A DNA stretch of 64,000 nucleotides from Desmodesmus armatus. Lineage: Eukaryota; Chlorophyta; Chlorophyceae; Sphaeropleales; Scenedesmaceae. Each line of letters starts with the position of its first letter. The first letter of the stretch is position 1. The stretch lies in the NCBI GenBank assembly GCA_007449985.2, contig VIIQ02000899.1, positions 124,730-188,729 on the forward strand. Reading direction: 5' to 3'. A program made the position numbers and the translations under genes. Below the pieces are notes generated by a model. It searched no databases, had not been told where the DNA came from, and saw only the letters and a list, made by a program, of their open reading frames with translations. Below, in pieces: positions 1-12,341 of the stretch.

Positions 1-1594
1 GTGCCTGAGGTTCGTTTGCAACAAGCCCGGCTTTTTTGCCGCGTGCTCCCTCCCAGCAGGCACCCTGCAGACCTTGCCGCAGCTGACATATCTGGAGTTG
101 TCAGTCCTCCAGGTTTACCCTGACAGCTTGCTGCAGCTGCAGGGCCTGACAGACCTGAAGGATCTGCGCCTCTGCAGCACAGCACCCTACACCATCACTG
201 CTGGCCTTCTGTCAGACATGCAGCAGCTGACGCGCCTGGAGGTGGCCAGTTCAAGCCCCGATGTGCGTGAGCCAAGCACCTTCGAGCCAGGCGCCTTGGC
301 TGGCCACGTCCAGCTGCAGCGCCTGGAGCTGTGGTACTGCAGCATAGCCGGCGGCCCAGCAGGGACTGCACAGCTGCTGTTCCACATGCCGCAGCTCCAG
401 CAGCTGACTTACCTGGACCTCAGGTGCAACATGCTTGTCGACAAGTCAGGCCCTCCCGCAGCAGCCTACTCAGCACTGACTGCCAGCAGCAAGCTGTGGC
501 ACTTTGGGGTCTGCTGGTGCACGCTGCCAGCATCAGTGTGGCAGCACGTGTTCCCAGACGACAGGCAGCTGCCGCACCTAGAGTCACTGGCATTTGCGGA
601 TGTCAAACAGCTGCAGCCCATGCCAGGTGCCGACCTCACGCCCATGCCCGTGCCAGATGGAGATCGCCTCGTCCACTGCTGCCCTGGACTGCGGTCCTTT
701 CAGGTGCCAGGTTTGTCCTACACTGCAGCGTCGCTGGCCCCACTGACAGCACTGGCTGACCTTGAAGAGGTGAACCTTTGGGCTGCCAGCAACAGCTCAT
801 CTGATGGACGGGACTTGGTGGTGCAGTTGACTGCGCTGCGGTCACTGTCTTTTGTGCAGTCTGGCAGCGAGGGCATGCTGCTGCTGCAGCTCACACAGCT
901 GAAACAGCTGACACACCTGGACTTCACACGCCGCGTGGCAGCGCCGCCTGCCGCCCCTGGGTTCTTTGACTGGGGTGGAGGTGGCACTGAGCGCTTCAGC
1001 AAGAAGTCATACAAAGAGGAAGGTCCAAATTGTTCAGCTGCTTAGTCTGCAACAAAATTACCTGTCCACTTGCCCTTCATGCTACTGTTGGTGCATTGCT
1101 GGCGAGCTGGACTGATGCATGGTGGGTGGTTGCACTCGGCCGTAAGTACACATTGATTTGTGCTCCTCTTGACTCTTTGCTTCTATTGTGCGTCGCGTTC
1201 ATAAGAAACACCCCTTATCTCTGCGCATCCATGTTTTTGCATGTCATGGTGACAGCATGGCTTCATGCTGCGGCAGCCTTGAGCGTGACGCGGAAATTCA
1301 AAGTTTGTGCTGGCCAACAGACCCTGCAGCCTGCCAGGCAGTGTCAACATCTTGCTGTCCAGAGCCGTGATGTGAACTAGCTGAGCTACAACTCCCATTA
1401 TGACTGGACACAATCAGCCTGCATCTGCTTGTTACATGTGCAGTCATATGCCCCCTATTCTTCCCTGCCCTGCTGTGCAGACCCCCGGCGGCAACCCTGT
1501 GTGGCGGCAGGTGCTGCGTGACCATCTGTACCATGAGGACCCCAACCTGGCACTGCAGGCGCAACAGGCCTGGCAGCTTGAGGGCCTGCCATAG
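1..1594 (+). CDS. LRR protein, 3' part (5' end outside window)
   Basis: The open frame runs from the left edge to a stop at 1045 and reads as successive leucine-rich repeats (pattern LTYLEL, LTRLEV, LQRLEL, LTYLDL, LTHLDF). A segment AAYSALTASSKL followed by VWQHVFPDDRQLPHLESL closely matches the same region of the three LRR genes at 28105, 37749 and 47379, so this is the same family. A separate terminal exon at 1481-1594, after a tgctgtgcag acceptor, encodes a tail beginning TPGGNPVWRQVL, matching the PVWRQVL terminal exon of the other three. The donor joining the two parts lies before 1045 but I could not fix it. The protein is probably a protein-interaction (substrate-recognition) LRR protein; the N-terminal domain is off the window. 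The first visible ATG is not the real start. Confidence 0.75.
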
Positions 1595-4500
1595 GCAGCA
1601 CCACACAAGGTGACAGGGTGAATGTGTTGTGAAGGGTGGCACCTGGCTGTACCGGCTGGTGGGGTGCTTGCAGGCTGTGTCGTTGGCTTATAGTAACACA
1701 CACCATGATGGAAGCCAGCGCACTGCGCTGTATACAGTGCAGTGCAGTGCACTGTACATTAGCTGGTCCTTGTGCCGCTGGCACGTGGCAGGGCTGCATG
1801 CATGGGCAAGGGGGTTCTGCTTAGTGCCAGCCATCAGTGGCAATGCCACGCCACACCGCAACATTACTGCACCACTGGTACATCTATCATCAATTGCTGT
1901 TGATATGCCAACAGCAGTTGATATGCCACATCCCGCAGATAGCCCCCCTTCACTCAATCAGTCACTGACAGGAAGTTCCTGCGCCCTCCCCCGTGCTGGT
2001 GTTTCTCATGCTGTGGCCGTTGTCAACACACTCATTTGCTGATGTCTGACAGCTGTTGTGTTGCGCTGCGCAGTCATGTGCTTGAGACAACAGCACCACC
2101 TGTGAGGATCCAAGCTACCTGCGGGTGCACCAGCAGACGTACAGCCCTCTCATGGCAACGGTGCCTCGGCATCTCTAAGCTGCTGCGGCAGTGGCGGCGG
2201 CCAATCCAGCCAAGGGCCTTGTGAGACCTGGCTGCAGGAACGAGGTTTTGCTGTGCCCTCATGTTCGGTGCACGGTGGCGATGAGGTTTGAGGTTTGGGC
2301 ATTCAGGATGTCTGCCGAAGCACGGTGCTGAGCGTATTTCTTGAGAGTGAGGGTGTGTGATACAAAACAGCATGCAGGCTGCTGCTGCGGTTCCGACCCG
2401 AACCGGCACTGTGTCGGTGTGGATTCTGTGTGGGAGGATTTGAAAGGACATGGTCATGTAACAGTGAGTCGTGCAGTGGCAGTCAGGAGGCACCTTCAGC
2501 AGTAGGATGTCATCGCAAGCCTGTGTCTTGCTTCAGCCTGCTGTTGTACACTGTTTGCTGGCAGCAGGACCTCGGTGCCTAGAGTATTCTTGGCACCCCT
2601 GTGCTTCCCACTTTGCTTTGCTTGCTGTATCTGGTTTTCCTGCACGCTGTCAGCCTAACAGCAATGAGTGTTGTAGGCTGCAGCAGCAGCATCACTCTAG
2701 CGTTTCGTGTGTGTTTGTGTGCCAACATGCAGCTGTGTATGTATGCTGCAGCTGTGACATGTTGTTCACTGGCCCTGTCCACAGTTTTTTTGTGTTTGCT
2801 GCTGCATCACCCTGTGTGCTGGAGCAGCTGGCGTTTGTCTCGAGCCGCGTTTCAAGGGCTTAACATATGTTTGAGTGCATCGTTGTACATGCGCACGCAG
2901 CCCCTTTGAGGCTTTGTTTCTGTGCCGCATATGCTGGAACTCCATGCTCCCTTCATGTGTCATTTAGAGCACAGCCTCCTCTGCACCAGCTGGTTTAGGG
3001 AGCCCGTTTTGTTGGCAGCTGCCAGCCTGGCACAGTGTGCAGTTGCTGCAGTTACATGTTTCAAACATGCTGGACTGTTGCTGGAGCTGTGCGCATCATC
3101 CTGTCCCCACTGCATTGTTAACCCTTCAAGGGCGGGATCAGTCCGGGCTTTACTGGCCCCAAGACCCCTCGGATGCGAATGGCAATAACTTTGGCCACAC
3201 TGAGCCAATTGGAGTCAAACTTGGACCAGGGGTCAACATGACGATGCGTTACGACATGCTGCTGCGCGCTGGCCGTTCTCAGGCGTGGTCAGCTTATAGT
3301 CAGCCTCCAAAATCAACCCAAAGGTTGACCAGTCAAAGGGTCCAAGTGGGTAGTGTAGTGCGTCTCCCTGGCGACATCCCGCGCCCGCCGCAAGGCTCAA
3401 AAAGATGCATACATATGTCAGTCGTCCCTACAAAACGCACAACGGCCGTAATCCCCGATATACTGCTGCTATAGGGCCCCTGGCTCCCACGAGCCAGGTT
3501 GACCAGTGGGAAGAAATGTCAAATCGGTGACAGCAACGGCCACTATACAGCTGTATATGTTTCAAATACACTTGTATACTTATTTTTTGAGCGGAGAATC
3601 ACTTTGCTGCACGGCCTGCTGCTGTTGAGGTCTATCCATCGACCATCTGTCACACAGCACAAAGTCCGCCTGCTGTTGCCAATACCGTGAATTACATACA
3701 GGATTAAGTTTATGTATGGCATAAATGTTACGTGAGTTTTTTTCAGCGCGTGCAAAGCCCCCCATGTTGGATTCCAGCACACGTTGCACCACTGCTGCTG
3801 TACACCTCGACGTCAACCGGTGATTGCGCATGCATACGTGCGCGCACGATAGGAAGCACATGCAATACTAAAAGTACACATCTGTGGCTTTCGGAATCTG
3901 TGCTCAACTTGTCCAGAAACCAAGTAGGCGCAAAGAAATAATCTTGCAAACATTTGGGCCAACAATGGGCCTCCCGCCCTTAAAGGGTTAAGGCATGGCA
4001 TGTTCCTCAGGGAAGGCTTCCTTGTTTAGGGCGCCATCGCCTACTAGGTAGTACCTTCAGGCTGCACTGCATACTTTCTGCATCAGTTGGCTCAGACAGG
4101 CTGCCACTTCCAGCCGGGTTGCAGACCATGAGCCAAGCGGTGTTTTGAATAACTTGTAACATACCAATTTGCGCTGATACATGGTCAAGTCAGGCGCATG
4201 CAATACACCGCATGTTGCAGGCGGGCCCAAAGCCCATGCCACCACAGTTAGGAAAGCTACTCAGCAGGTTTGGTTGGGCAGATCAAGCAGTTTCAATTAT
4301 GACAGGTAGGTCTGCAGATAGGCAGCTCAGGTGATTTGGGCCGTTGGGCCTGAGTTGATGCACGCCACTTGTTTGAACAGACGTGTCTGGCATGCAATGT
4401 TGGGCCAGCTGCAGGCACAACTGAGAGAGTGCTGCAGGCTGCCACGGCGTCAATGCAAACCACACAACCTGCAAAGCAATGGCCAGCGGCTGCACCCAGA

Positions 4501-5619
4501 CTGCACATCTACTAGATGCATATACCGTAGCATCATGATGATGATGTGAGGCCCTCATTGTTTGTTGGTCATGTAGAAGAGCATAGGATGAAACTTACTT
4601 TTTGTGTGATTCCTTGATCCCTTGGCAGCAGCAGATACCATCAGGCTGGGTTCCTTGCAAGATCACTATCAATGTGACACATGGTAATTGGGTGTGCAAT
4701 ACCTGTCAGAACGTCCCAACATGTCACCTTTTTTGTGTCTACATCCGTGGTGCAGTTGGTTTCTCACATGTTAATGAATGCGTAGGTTGCATGGGCACAA
4801 CATTATGCAAGTATATAAGATATTATGCCTGACTGTCAGGTCACACATTTGTCTGCCTCATTTGGCCAGAGTGTGCTACAGTATAATGTTCGAACAAGTA
4901 CTGCCTTGAAGTAATGGTTGCTGCTGACTGCCACTGCCCTGCGTATGGGCAAGCCGCATTGTCATAGATGATGACTTGTTGCCATCGTACATTACATTGA
5001 GAACGCCGTGACAAGTTCGGTGTCAGCTGTGCCACATACCAAATCTCCTCAACGTAGACAGCCTCCCCTCTGAGAGGGTCCAGCACAGCTCTGTGACACT
5101 GTGTCACGTGACAGTAGTGTGGTGCACGCTGTATATGTGCACAAGGCCACATCTGACTTGCCGCAATCGTGCGCAACTTTGCAGTTGCAAACAAACACTT
5201 GGGATATGGTATAGACAACATACCTTGGCAACTTCCACAAATTGCTGTGTCGACAATCACGTGCTGTGGCAACAACCAATCACCACATTTGCCCACAATT
5301 GTCTGCGACAACATTCAATCACAACTTGCAACAAACTCAACGCCCACCCAAGAGATATCTACTGCACTGAGTGCTGAACTGCATGTGACCAGCAGGCTAC
5401 AGGGAGAGGTGAATGCAAACAGCGTTGCTGCACCAATATCAGCCAGCATGTCCAGATGCTGACTGCCACGAGAAACACAGATCGAGCAACATGTATGCTG
5501 GAAGCATGCTCACAACACACAAGATAGGTTGGCTGGTGGTAACAAAAATGTCACCACCATTTCATTCAAGACCAAATGAGCACTCTGACACTGTTCAGTG
5601 AACAGGTCATATCCAATAC
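1595..5619. other. Intergenic region without convincing genes
   Basis: About 4 kb between the LRR gene and the 3' end of ELIP1. Open frames here are short, lack codon patterns of the neighbouring genes and show no domain. The only structured item I can support is the TTAA-flanked element at 3118-3991. The 3' untranslated region of the LRR gene and, on the minus strand, of ELIP1 should lie at the two ends. Confidence 0.6.
3118..3991. mobile_element. piggyBac-like non-autonomous DNA element (MITE)
   Basis: The element is bounded by TTAA at 3118-3121 and TTAA at 3988-3991, the target duplication of the piggyBac superfamily. Immediately inside are 16-bp terminal inverted repeats: CCCTTCAAGGGCGGGA on the left, and on the right the complement of CCCTTTAAGGGCGGGA, one mismatch. 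They start with CCCT, as piggyBac ends usually do. The 866-bp interior has no transposase-like open frame, so it would need an enzyme supplied in trans. Family assignment rests on ends and target site only. Confidence 0.7.
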
Positions 5620-7544
5620 TTACACCACTGGGGGCAGTGTGGCAGGCAGGGAAGCTGCCACGGTAGGTGCCCAGTGCAGGGACTGCAAGCCCCAGGCCTG
5701 CAGGGTGTTCACTCCAGTGAGAGCCTCGGTCAGGATCATGCCAGTGAAGCCCAGCATGGCCAGCCTGCAGGGAAAACGCAGGAATCATTCGTTCTTAAGA
5801 CTGTTCAGTGCCATGCGTGATGTGCAGCAATAAGGCATACACAGCTGGCACAGGACTCGTCACTGGGTTGCCGAGTATGCAAGCATTTCCTGCATTGCAA
5901 CTTGCCAAGGGCCATCAGCATGTTAGGCATGCACTGCATGACCGAGTTAGTAGTGGGACATGCATGTGTCACCATATCCCCCATCTGATGCTGCATCATC
6001 AAGCAATCCTGCATTGCTGTAGCTTTTCACATTTCTACAGTGTGTCTCACCTGCCGTTCCAGTTCTCCACCAGAGGAGTCCAAGGCAGACCACCAATCAG
6101 GTTGGCGAAAGGCTCCTTGCGGGTGTAGCCCCTGCAGGTCGCAGCAACAGGTAATTGCAAAACACTCGTCAACAGCTGCCAGCAGTTTACTAGCCTGTTT
6201 ACATGTATGTTGTGCAGTGCCGCACTGGCAGAAACTAAAACAGACTGATCTGCTTGTGCATGATCAAATGACAAATGTCACATGTCGCGCAATAGCCGCT
6301 ATTGCGGCTACATATGCAGTGCATATATAGCCTCACCCACTGAGTGCAGTGCGCAGTATCCGAGCCACAGTGTCAAAGCACTTGTTCATACTAGTGCCAT
6401 TAGTTTGAAGCAAGCACCACTCAGTTTGAAGCAAGCACCACTCCAGGACTCACTTGACAACAGGGGCGTAGCTGGCAAAGGCGATGAGCAGACCAACAAA
6501 CAGGACCCTGAGAGGGTGGTCCACAGTCTGCTCCAGCAGACCACGGCCTGTCACAGCCTCAGCATACAGGCCAGACACAACACCCAGCATGGCCAGCCTG
6601 CGGGGTAAAGAGAGACAGCAGGAGTTCCGGTTGGTGGAGGGAAGATGCACAATGCGGAGGAATGGATGCTTGCACTGCAAGCATCACGGTGATGCTACCA
6701 GCATCATTAGTACCTCATCACACTTTCTGCTTCAGGTGATACTCAGGGAACATGCACTGTGCAAGTAGACACTTAAAAGGTGTACCATATGCCAGGCCAT
6801 TTTGGGTGTTGAATCGAGGTGGCAGCATACCTGCCATTGACGGTCTCAGGGATGGGTCCATCAAAGGCCTGATACTGTGACAGGTCGGTAGCAGCAGTGC
6901 CCAGGTCAGCACGCATCTCAGCCATGCGGGGGCTGATGTTGCCTGCCTCCCTCCTGTACACCTGCAGAATGAATGTGTACAGGGCAAGCATAAAACAGTA
7001 AGTGTGTGGTGAGGATAGGGTAGCCTGCTGACACTACTGAGAGCTGCAGGATTTGTGTCGCTGCAAGTGATTTCACTATGACAGCTCCAGCCGCTGCGCC
7101 AGTGTGCAGCATGTAGCAAAAGGCTGGGCTGACTTCAACCAGAAACTGGAAGCCACCTGGCAGGGCAATGCCAGCTGAGCTCTCTTGCTTGACAATGCAA
7201 GACAGATGTTCGTTTGTCACAGCTGCAAATGCACCCACCTCCTCCAACTGCTGGGGTGTCAGCTTGGTGTCTGTGGGCTTCCTGGCAGCAGAGTTCTTCT
7301 GACTGTCCTGCAGCAGCTCCTCCATCGTCTCTGGTGAGCCATCCTCCCTGCACGCGCAGCAATCAACAATGCAGCATCTGGTAAGCACCTGCATTCACGC
7401 TGCTGAGACAGGTCGCCGTTACGGTGTGCCTTACTTGAACCGACGGATGACAGCGCTGCGAGCAGGGCGTGCGGGCAGCACAGGGCAGCTGCGTGAGCTA
7501 GCCACGCGTCCGGAGACAGCAGAAGTGCGCTGGGCGAACAGCAT
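5620..7544 (-). CDS. Early light-induced protein (ELIP1), six exons
   Basis: Chloroplast thylakoid protein of the LHC superfamily; ELIPs bind chlorophyll/carotenoid under high light and are photoprotective. Coding exons on the minus strand: 7435-7544, 7239-7347, 6831-6961, 6454-6597, 6051-6131, 5620-5764; 720 nt, 239 codons plus stop, with phase consistent at every junction and GT-AG ends. Residues 1 to about 37 (MLFAQRTS... IRRFK) look like a transit peptide rich in Arg/Ser/Ala. Helix I carries the LHC motif ETVNGRLAMLG, helix II is the hydrophobic stretch ending FASYAPVVK, and helix III carries ENWNGRLAMLG; Glu and Asn of these motifs are the usual pigment ligands. The tail ends LPATLPPVV. 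The start is the first ATG after the TATA box. It is divergent from the F-box/LRR gene at 8061. Confidence 0.93.
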
Positions 7545-7664
7545 GTTGTCGGTAGAGTGTGCGAGGAGTTGACTGTACGGCGAGGGTCGAGAGGTGAGAC
7601 GTCGTGTTCGTTGACTGACAATTGATGTTTAGAACGGCAATTTGTGTTTGCAGCAGACGTATGG

Positions 7665-7726
7665 CCTTATATACTGCCAGGCGCGATCGGCAGTTGCAGC
7701 GCAGCTGTGGTGCGTAATATGACGCA
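7665..7726 (-). promoter_or_regulatory. ELIP1 core promoter: TATA box plus TGCGT/ACGCA palindrome
   Basis: On the minus strand a TATATAAGG box lies at 7665-7674, about 120 bp before the ATG. Upstream of it at 7711-7726 is an inverted repeat TGCGT-6-ACGCA that contains TGACGC, a bZIP (TGACG-type) core. The spacing of about 35 bp from palindrome to TATA matches ELIP3. The regulatory role is inferred. Confidence 0.55.
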
Positions 7727-8060
7727 ACTGCAGACATGTGGCTGATGCGGGAGTCTCGTCGTTTCGACAGACTTGTCGATGGACATTGCAATAATCGCAA
7801 GTCATTGACCTTGCGGTATCCAAGGACGGTGCAAACTCCTGGACCAGAATACAAAACAGCACATCAGCACAAGTACAGCAACTGCGATACAGTGAAGCAC
7901 ATCGCCGAAACGTGAGCGAACTGGGTTTGTGAAGCGTCGGGCTCGCGATTCAGGCGGATATTTGAGGTCTGATGAAGTCCAGCAGAGTCTGTGACGGCAG
8001 CACCATTCCTCAATACCTTAGCCCTTGGACCGTGCATTTGACGGGCCCATGCCTTGACCC

Positions 8061-9473
8061 ATGTCCTGCTGTCAATCGTCCTGCCTGCCTCGTAGAATGC
8101 TGCCCTCCGCAACAGCAGCATCAGATCAGCAGCTACCAAGTCTTCCCACAGCAGTGGTCTGCTGCATCCTGCAGCATGTGCCGCTTCGCCAGCGCCTTAC
8201 TAGCTGCGCCCGGGTGTGTCGCAGTTGGGCAGCAGCTGCAGTGCAGGTGCCAGCAGACATAGACAACGTGACCCTACCAGAAAATACAGACGTTCAGCAG
8301 CTGCAAGTTTGGTTGGCCAAGCACGGGGGTATAGTCGAGGCATTTTGGGTGTCCTTTGACAGCCCTAGTTTTTCGTACTGGCACCCACTGCAGCTGCCAC
8401 TGCACAAGTTCACACAACTGCACACGCTGCGACTTGATGGCGACGTGAAAGCTGGGCTGCTCCTGGACAGTCCAGCGGAGAGCTTGAGCAGCCTTACCAT
8501 CAGTGACAGAACAGGCGATCCGGTCACAAACAGTCCTGGGGCAGCAAGCAGCACTGGCAGTGCTGCTGATGCAGTGCTACCACGGTTGAAAGAGCTGATG
8601 CTGCGCAACTGCCATCTCACTGTGCAGTTATCCTCTCAGCTCCTGAGTGTGACCTCACTGGAACACGTGCATCTGCAAAATTTCCGGCTGCACAGTCATG
8701 ATTGGACCAAGCGCCTTGACGAGAAGCAGGTGTGCGACACATTTTGGCAGCAGCTGCAGGTGCTGCCCAAGCTCAAGGGACTGCATTTGTGCGGTAGTCG
8801 TGTTGTTGCAGCAGGCTTCACCCAGCTAGGCAAGTTGCAGCAGCTGCAGCGCTTGCACTTGCACATCGGCGGGGCCCATGCCCTCAAGCCAGTTGGGGGT
8901 GAGCTGCACTCCCGGGTGATGATGGCAACACTGCAGCACCTCACACAGCTGCGCCAGCTTTCGCTGACCAACTGCCAGCTTTTCAGGTGGGACAATACAC
9001 CGTCTGACCCCTACTCAGCTCTGACAGTGTCAACCCAGCTGGAGGACCTGCGACTGAGGGAGTCTGGCAGTGGTGAGCTCCTCCCTTACGGAGCCATTGA
9101 CTACATGTTCCCTCCAGGGCATGTCCTGCCACAGCTCAAGGTGTTACATCTTCAATGCTCGCCCGTTTACCGTACTGCCAAGGATTGGCACACAGGGAAG
9201 CCTGATCTTGTCAGGGTGCCGCCGCTGCGTGGGCCTGTGAAGGCAGATCACATTTCCAGGATAGCAGCCAGCTGCCCTGCACTGCAGTCCGTGGTGCTTG
9301 GGGACGTGACTGATCAAGCCTTTGACGTCAGCTGCCTGGCGCAGTTGCCCCCTGGTGTCACCAAGGTGGTGGGGCTGCAATGGTCCCGACCTGCTTCCTG
9401 CCTTTGCCGCCGGATTGCCCGAGGTGTTGGCTGCTGTGTACTCAAGTGGGTCTCAGGGTTCTGGGGGCAATGA
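8061..9473 (+). CDS. F-box/LRR protein
   Basis: A single open frame of 470 codons from an ATG at 8061. Residues about 25-68 form an F-box: LPSLPTAVVCCILQHVPL, then QRLTSCARVCRSWAAAAV, with the typical Leu-Pro start and VCRxW end. F-boxes bind Skp1 in SCF ubiquitin ligases. The remainder is a series of LRRs (LHTLRLDG, LKELMLRNCHL, LKGLHLCGS, LQRLHLHI, LRQLSLTNCQL, LEDLRLRE, LKVLHLQC) that would select a substrate. The last 30 residues after VVGLQWSRP are Cys/Arg/Trp-rich and may be read-through of a missed intron. The conserved PVWRQVL terminal exon of the neighbouring LRR genes was not found downstream. It shares a 516-bp divergent promoter region with ELIP1. Confidence 0.82.
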   Translation: MSCCQSSCLPRRMLPSATAASDQQLPSLPTAVVCCILQHVPLRQRLTSCARVCRSWAAAAVQVPADIDNVTLPENTDVQQLQVWLAKHGGIVEAFWVSFDSPSFSYWHPLQLPLHKFTQLHTLRLDGDVKAGLLLDSPAESLSSLTISDRTGDPVTNSPGAASSTGSAADAVLPRLKELMLRNCHLTVQLSSQLLSVTSLEHVHLQNFRLHSHDWTKRLDEKQVCDTFWQQLQVLPKLKGLHLCGSRVVAAGFTQLGKLQQLQRLHLHIGGAHALKPVGGELHSRVMMATLQHLTQLRQLSLTNCQLFRWDNTPSDPYSALTVSTQLEDLRLRESGSGELLPYGAIDYMFPPGHVLPQLKVLHLQCSPVYRTAKDWHTGKPDLVRVPPLRGPVKADHISRIAASCPALQSVVLGDVTDQAFDVSCLAQLPPGVTKVVGLQWSRPASCLCRRIARGVGCCVLKWVSGFWGQ

Positions 9474-12341
9474 CTGAGGCGGCTTGTGCCAAGAGACTTG
9501 GCATTTGCATGGCAGGCTACATTGGAGATGTTGTGACTGATGATCAAGGCTATGCAAGCAAACATCGGCGTTGGCTGATGTACACGTGCACGTGGCACAC
9601 AGTCGTAAATCAGCACGGCTGTTGAATTGGTCAAGGCTTGAATCACGCAACTATATTGGCAATAAACAAGTCACAATGCCGTTGATCAGTGATCACTAGT
9701 TGATCCAACTTGGAGTCAATTGAGTCTTCAAGCGATGGCATTGCCAAGCTCACCATAGCACTCCAGCAAAGGCATGCAGTCTAACTGCTGCGCATATCAC
9801 TGAGCAATTTGGAGTTGTGTTTGACATGTTATTGCTGACAGTGTCAGCATGCTGTCACTGTTGCTATTGCCTCACCTCCACTGTTGTGCTGTTACTGCGT
9901 TGTCTGATTGTCTGTAGGTGGTCTGCAGGAGTCCTTCACCAGCTAATCTGCCATGCAGTTTCTGCAGTTGGCTCACGTGCTATGGTCTCAGCTGCAGCTA
10001 GGATAAGGCTTGCCATGCCTACAGTTTGAATGGGGTTATTGACGTTGGCCTGCGCCACGGTCACCATGTCCCGGACGGTGATGATTGTGACATGGCCGTG
10101 GTGCAAGCTTTGCTGGGCTCAGTGAACCAACGCTGGTGCTGTGTCACACCAATAGCCTTGTGGCAGCAGCTTGGGTATTTGTGAAGCGCGGCTCATATGC
10201 AATTTTGTCACGTACAGCATTGTGTTGGTGTAGGCCACTGTCTTGGGGCCCTGTCTTGTGGCACATGCCTTGCCCATTCAGTAAGGCTGTTGACATCGCC
10301 TTTTGCGGCCTTGCTGTTTTGTGCCAAGAGGTTTGTTGTTGAAGGGTGGGCATTACATGTCTTCAGTGGCGGGCTTTTTTTTGCTATGGGCCGGTGATAA
10401 ATGTTAGGGGCATGCTTACCACATGAGGGGGCTTCTGCTGTTGCAGCAGCCGATATCTCACAGTTGCAAGATAATCCAGCGATGGCATTTCAAATGAACT
10501 GAGTGCGGAACGGCACGGGTTGTACCTGAATGCATCATCTGTGGAATGATGATTGTCAATCAGTGGCGGCTCGGATCTTGGCGGCAAATGGTTTTGAGCC
10601 CCTTGCAAGTTGGTTGTGACACCACCCATTGGGCTCACGCTGCACTCTACAGTTACACTCTACAGTTACTATACAGCCATTGTGTGCATTGCACATCGCT
10701 GCATGTTGAAACATTGGCACCTTGCACTCACACAAGTGCAGCTGGGAATGCATTGGTGGGCCGTGTGTTTGCTGCCAAGCCAGCACTGCTGCCGGAGCAG
10801 TTGGAAGCAACATGGAAGTTGGAAGTTCCATGCTGCTGCGGCCAGTATGCTGCCACATGCATTATGCATTCATGAATGCACCACGGCGCTGTGGGGCTCA
10901 TGTAAATGACAAATGTGCATTGTGTGCAGATTGTGTTGCTGTCCCAGCAACACCAGACGAGGGAGGTGTACACAAGCTCACAGGGCTCGCACTATTTGAT
11001 AACCATGGTTGCCACCATCATGCATGTGGGGTCATTGCGCCAAAGCAGTGCTAACAATGGAACTATCTTGTAGGCGTCATAAACAGCATCACACTACGAC
11101 AGGGTAACTTACCCAAGCGGCTTGCAAATTCACCAAACGTTGGGCCAGTCATGCATCCGATGCTCACGTGCACATATGTCTGTACTGATTGCACTCTACT
11201 CTACAGTAGCAATATTTTGCTGAGCAGGCACACGCTATCAGCTCTGATCTCTATGCATCACAGAAAGCCACAGGCTGCACCGTGCAGCACCAGAAGCAAA
11301 GAAATTATTGAAGCAGTGTGCACGCAACCCGTTGATAGCAACAGCACACAGCCGCATACTGTGCTGCCTGGCAGAAGGCAGCCGCACCAAAAAAGAGGTA
11401 ACTGCCTGCCGGCAACTTCCAGCATGCGCAATGTCAAGGCATGTTATAATTGTGTGGCAGGTGGTTCGTGTACGATAGTGCAAGGTCTCCCTTGACCGGT
11501 TGCCAAGGGCTGTGCCCTCTGCAACTTGCAGTTGACAGGGGTGCTGCAACCCTCAGCACTGCACTGCACTGTTTGCCCACCTTGCTGGACATGAGAGCGT
11601 GCAGAGTGTGTTGCTTGGTGGCTGATTGGCACTAGTGATAATGATTATAGGTACCCTGCCTGCAACCGTAGGTAACAGTAGAATGCAGTTACTGCACATG
11701 TTGAGTCAACAACCTGCATCATCTGCCTGTTGTACCCTAAAGATTGAGACAGGCAATGAGGTCACCATCCCATCAAATAGCATTTGGTGTGCAGCTAGTG
11801 CACCTTTGTGCTCATGGATAAAAGGTAACAGTTTTCACACAATCGTTGTGAGCAGCAGCATTGCTGGACATTATCAGATGTGCACTGTTACATTCTTACA
11901 TATATGACTCAGGGTTCTACTTTCCAGCGGCTGTGGTACACTGTGTGAGTCACCAACTTAGTGCTGTACAACAACAAGCAGGTTACATACAGCATAGGAA
12001 AAGATCCACCCTGCACACAATCCTTGTGAGCAGCAGCATTGCTGGACATTATCAGATGTGCACTGTTACATTCTTACATATATGACTCAGGGTTCTACTT
12101 TCCAGCGGCTGTGGTACACTGTGTGAGTCACCAACTTAGTGTTGTACAACAACAAGCAGGTTACATACAGCATAGGAAAAGATCCACCACAACTTAAATA
12201 ACAACTGCAACATAGCATAACTTCCCAGGCATTCCTGATGCATTCAGAAGGGGTCACAGACAACAAAAGGACATCGTGAGTTGGTACTCATGCGTATCGA
12301 CAAGGATCACCATTTTCAGGACAGGTCTGCAGCACACCAAT
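9474..12341. other. Intergenic region, no supported gene
   Basis: 2.9 kb between the F-box/LRR gene and the 3' end of ELIP2. Open frames are short and unstructured. The only clear repeat is the tandem duplication at 11836-12190. I see no RNA gene. Confidence 0.55.
11836..12190. repeat. Tandem duplication, 178-bp unit, two copies
   Basis: Copy 1 runs from 11836 to 12013 and copy 2 from 12014 to about 12190. Both contain the same run from GTGAGCAGCAGCATTGCTGG through the ACATATATGACTCAGG segment to CATAGGAAAAGATCCACC, with only a few substitutions. It lies about 150 bp beyond the ELIP2 stop codon on the downstream side, so it may overlap the ELIP2 3' region. Confidence 0.9.

Noticed and set aside
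2090..2190. Possible alternative last exon for the first LRR gene (a GAGGATCCAAGC segment ending in TAA)
   Set aside because: No match to the PVWRQVL tail, which is already supplied by 1481-1594.
6395..6445. Short direct repeat (TTTGAAGCAAGCACCACTC twice) in an ELIP1 intron
   Set aside because: Ordinary short intronic duplication with no sign of function.
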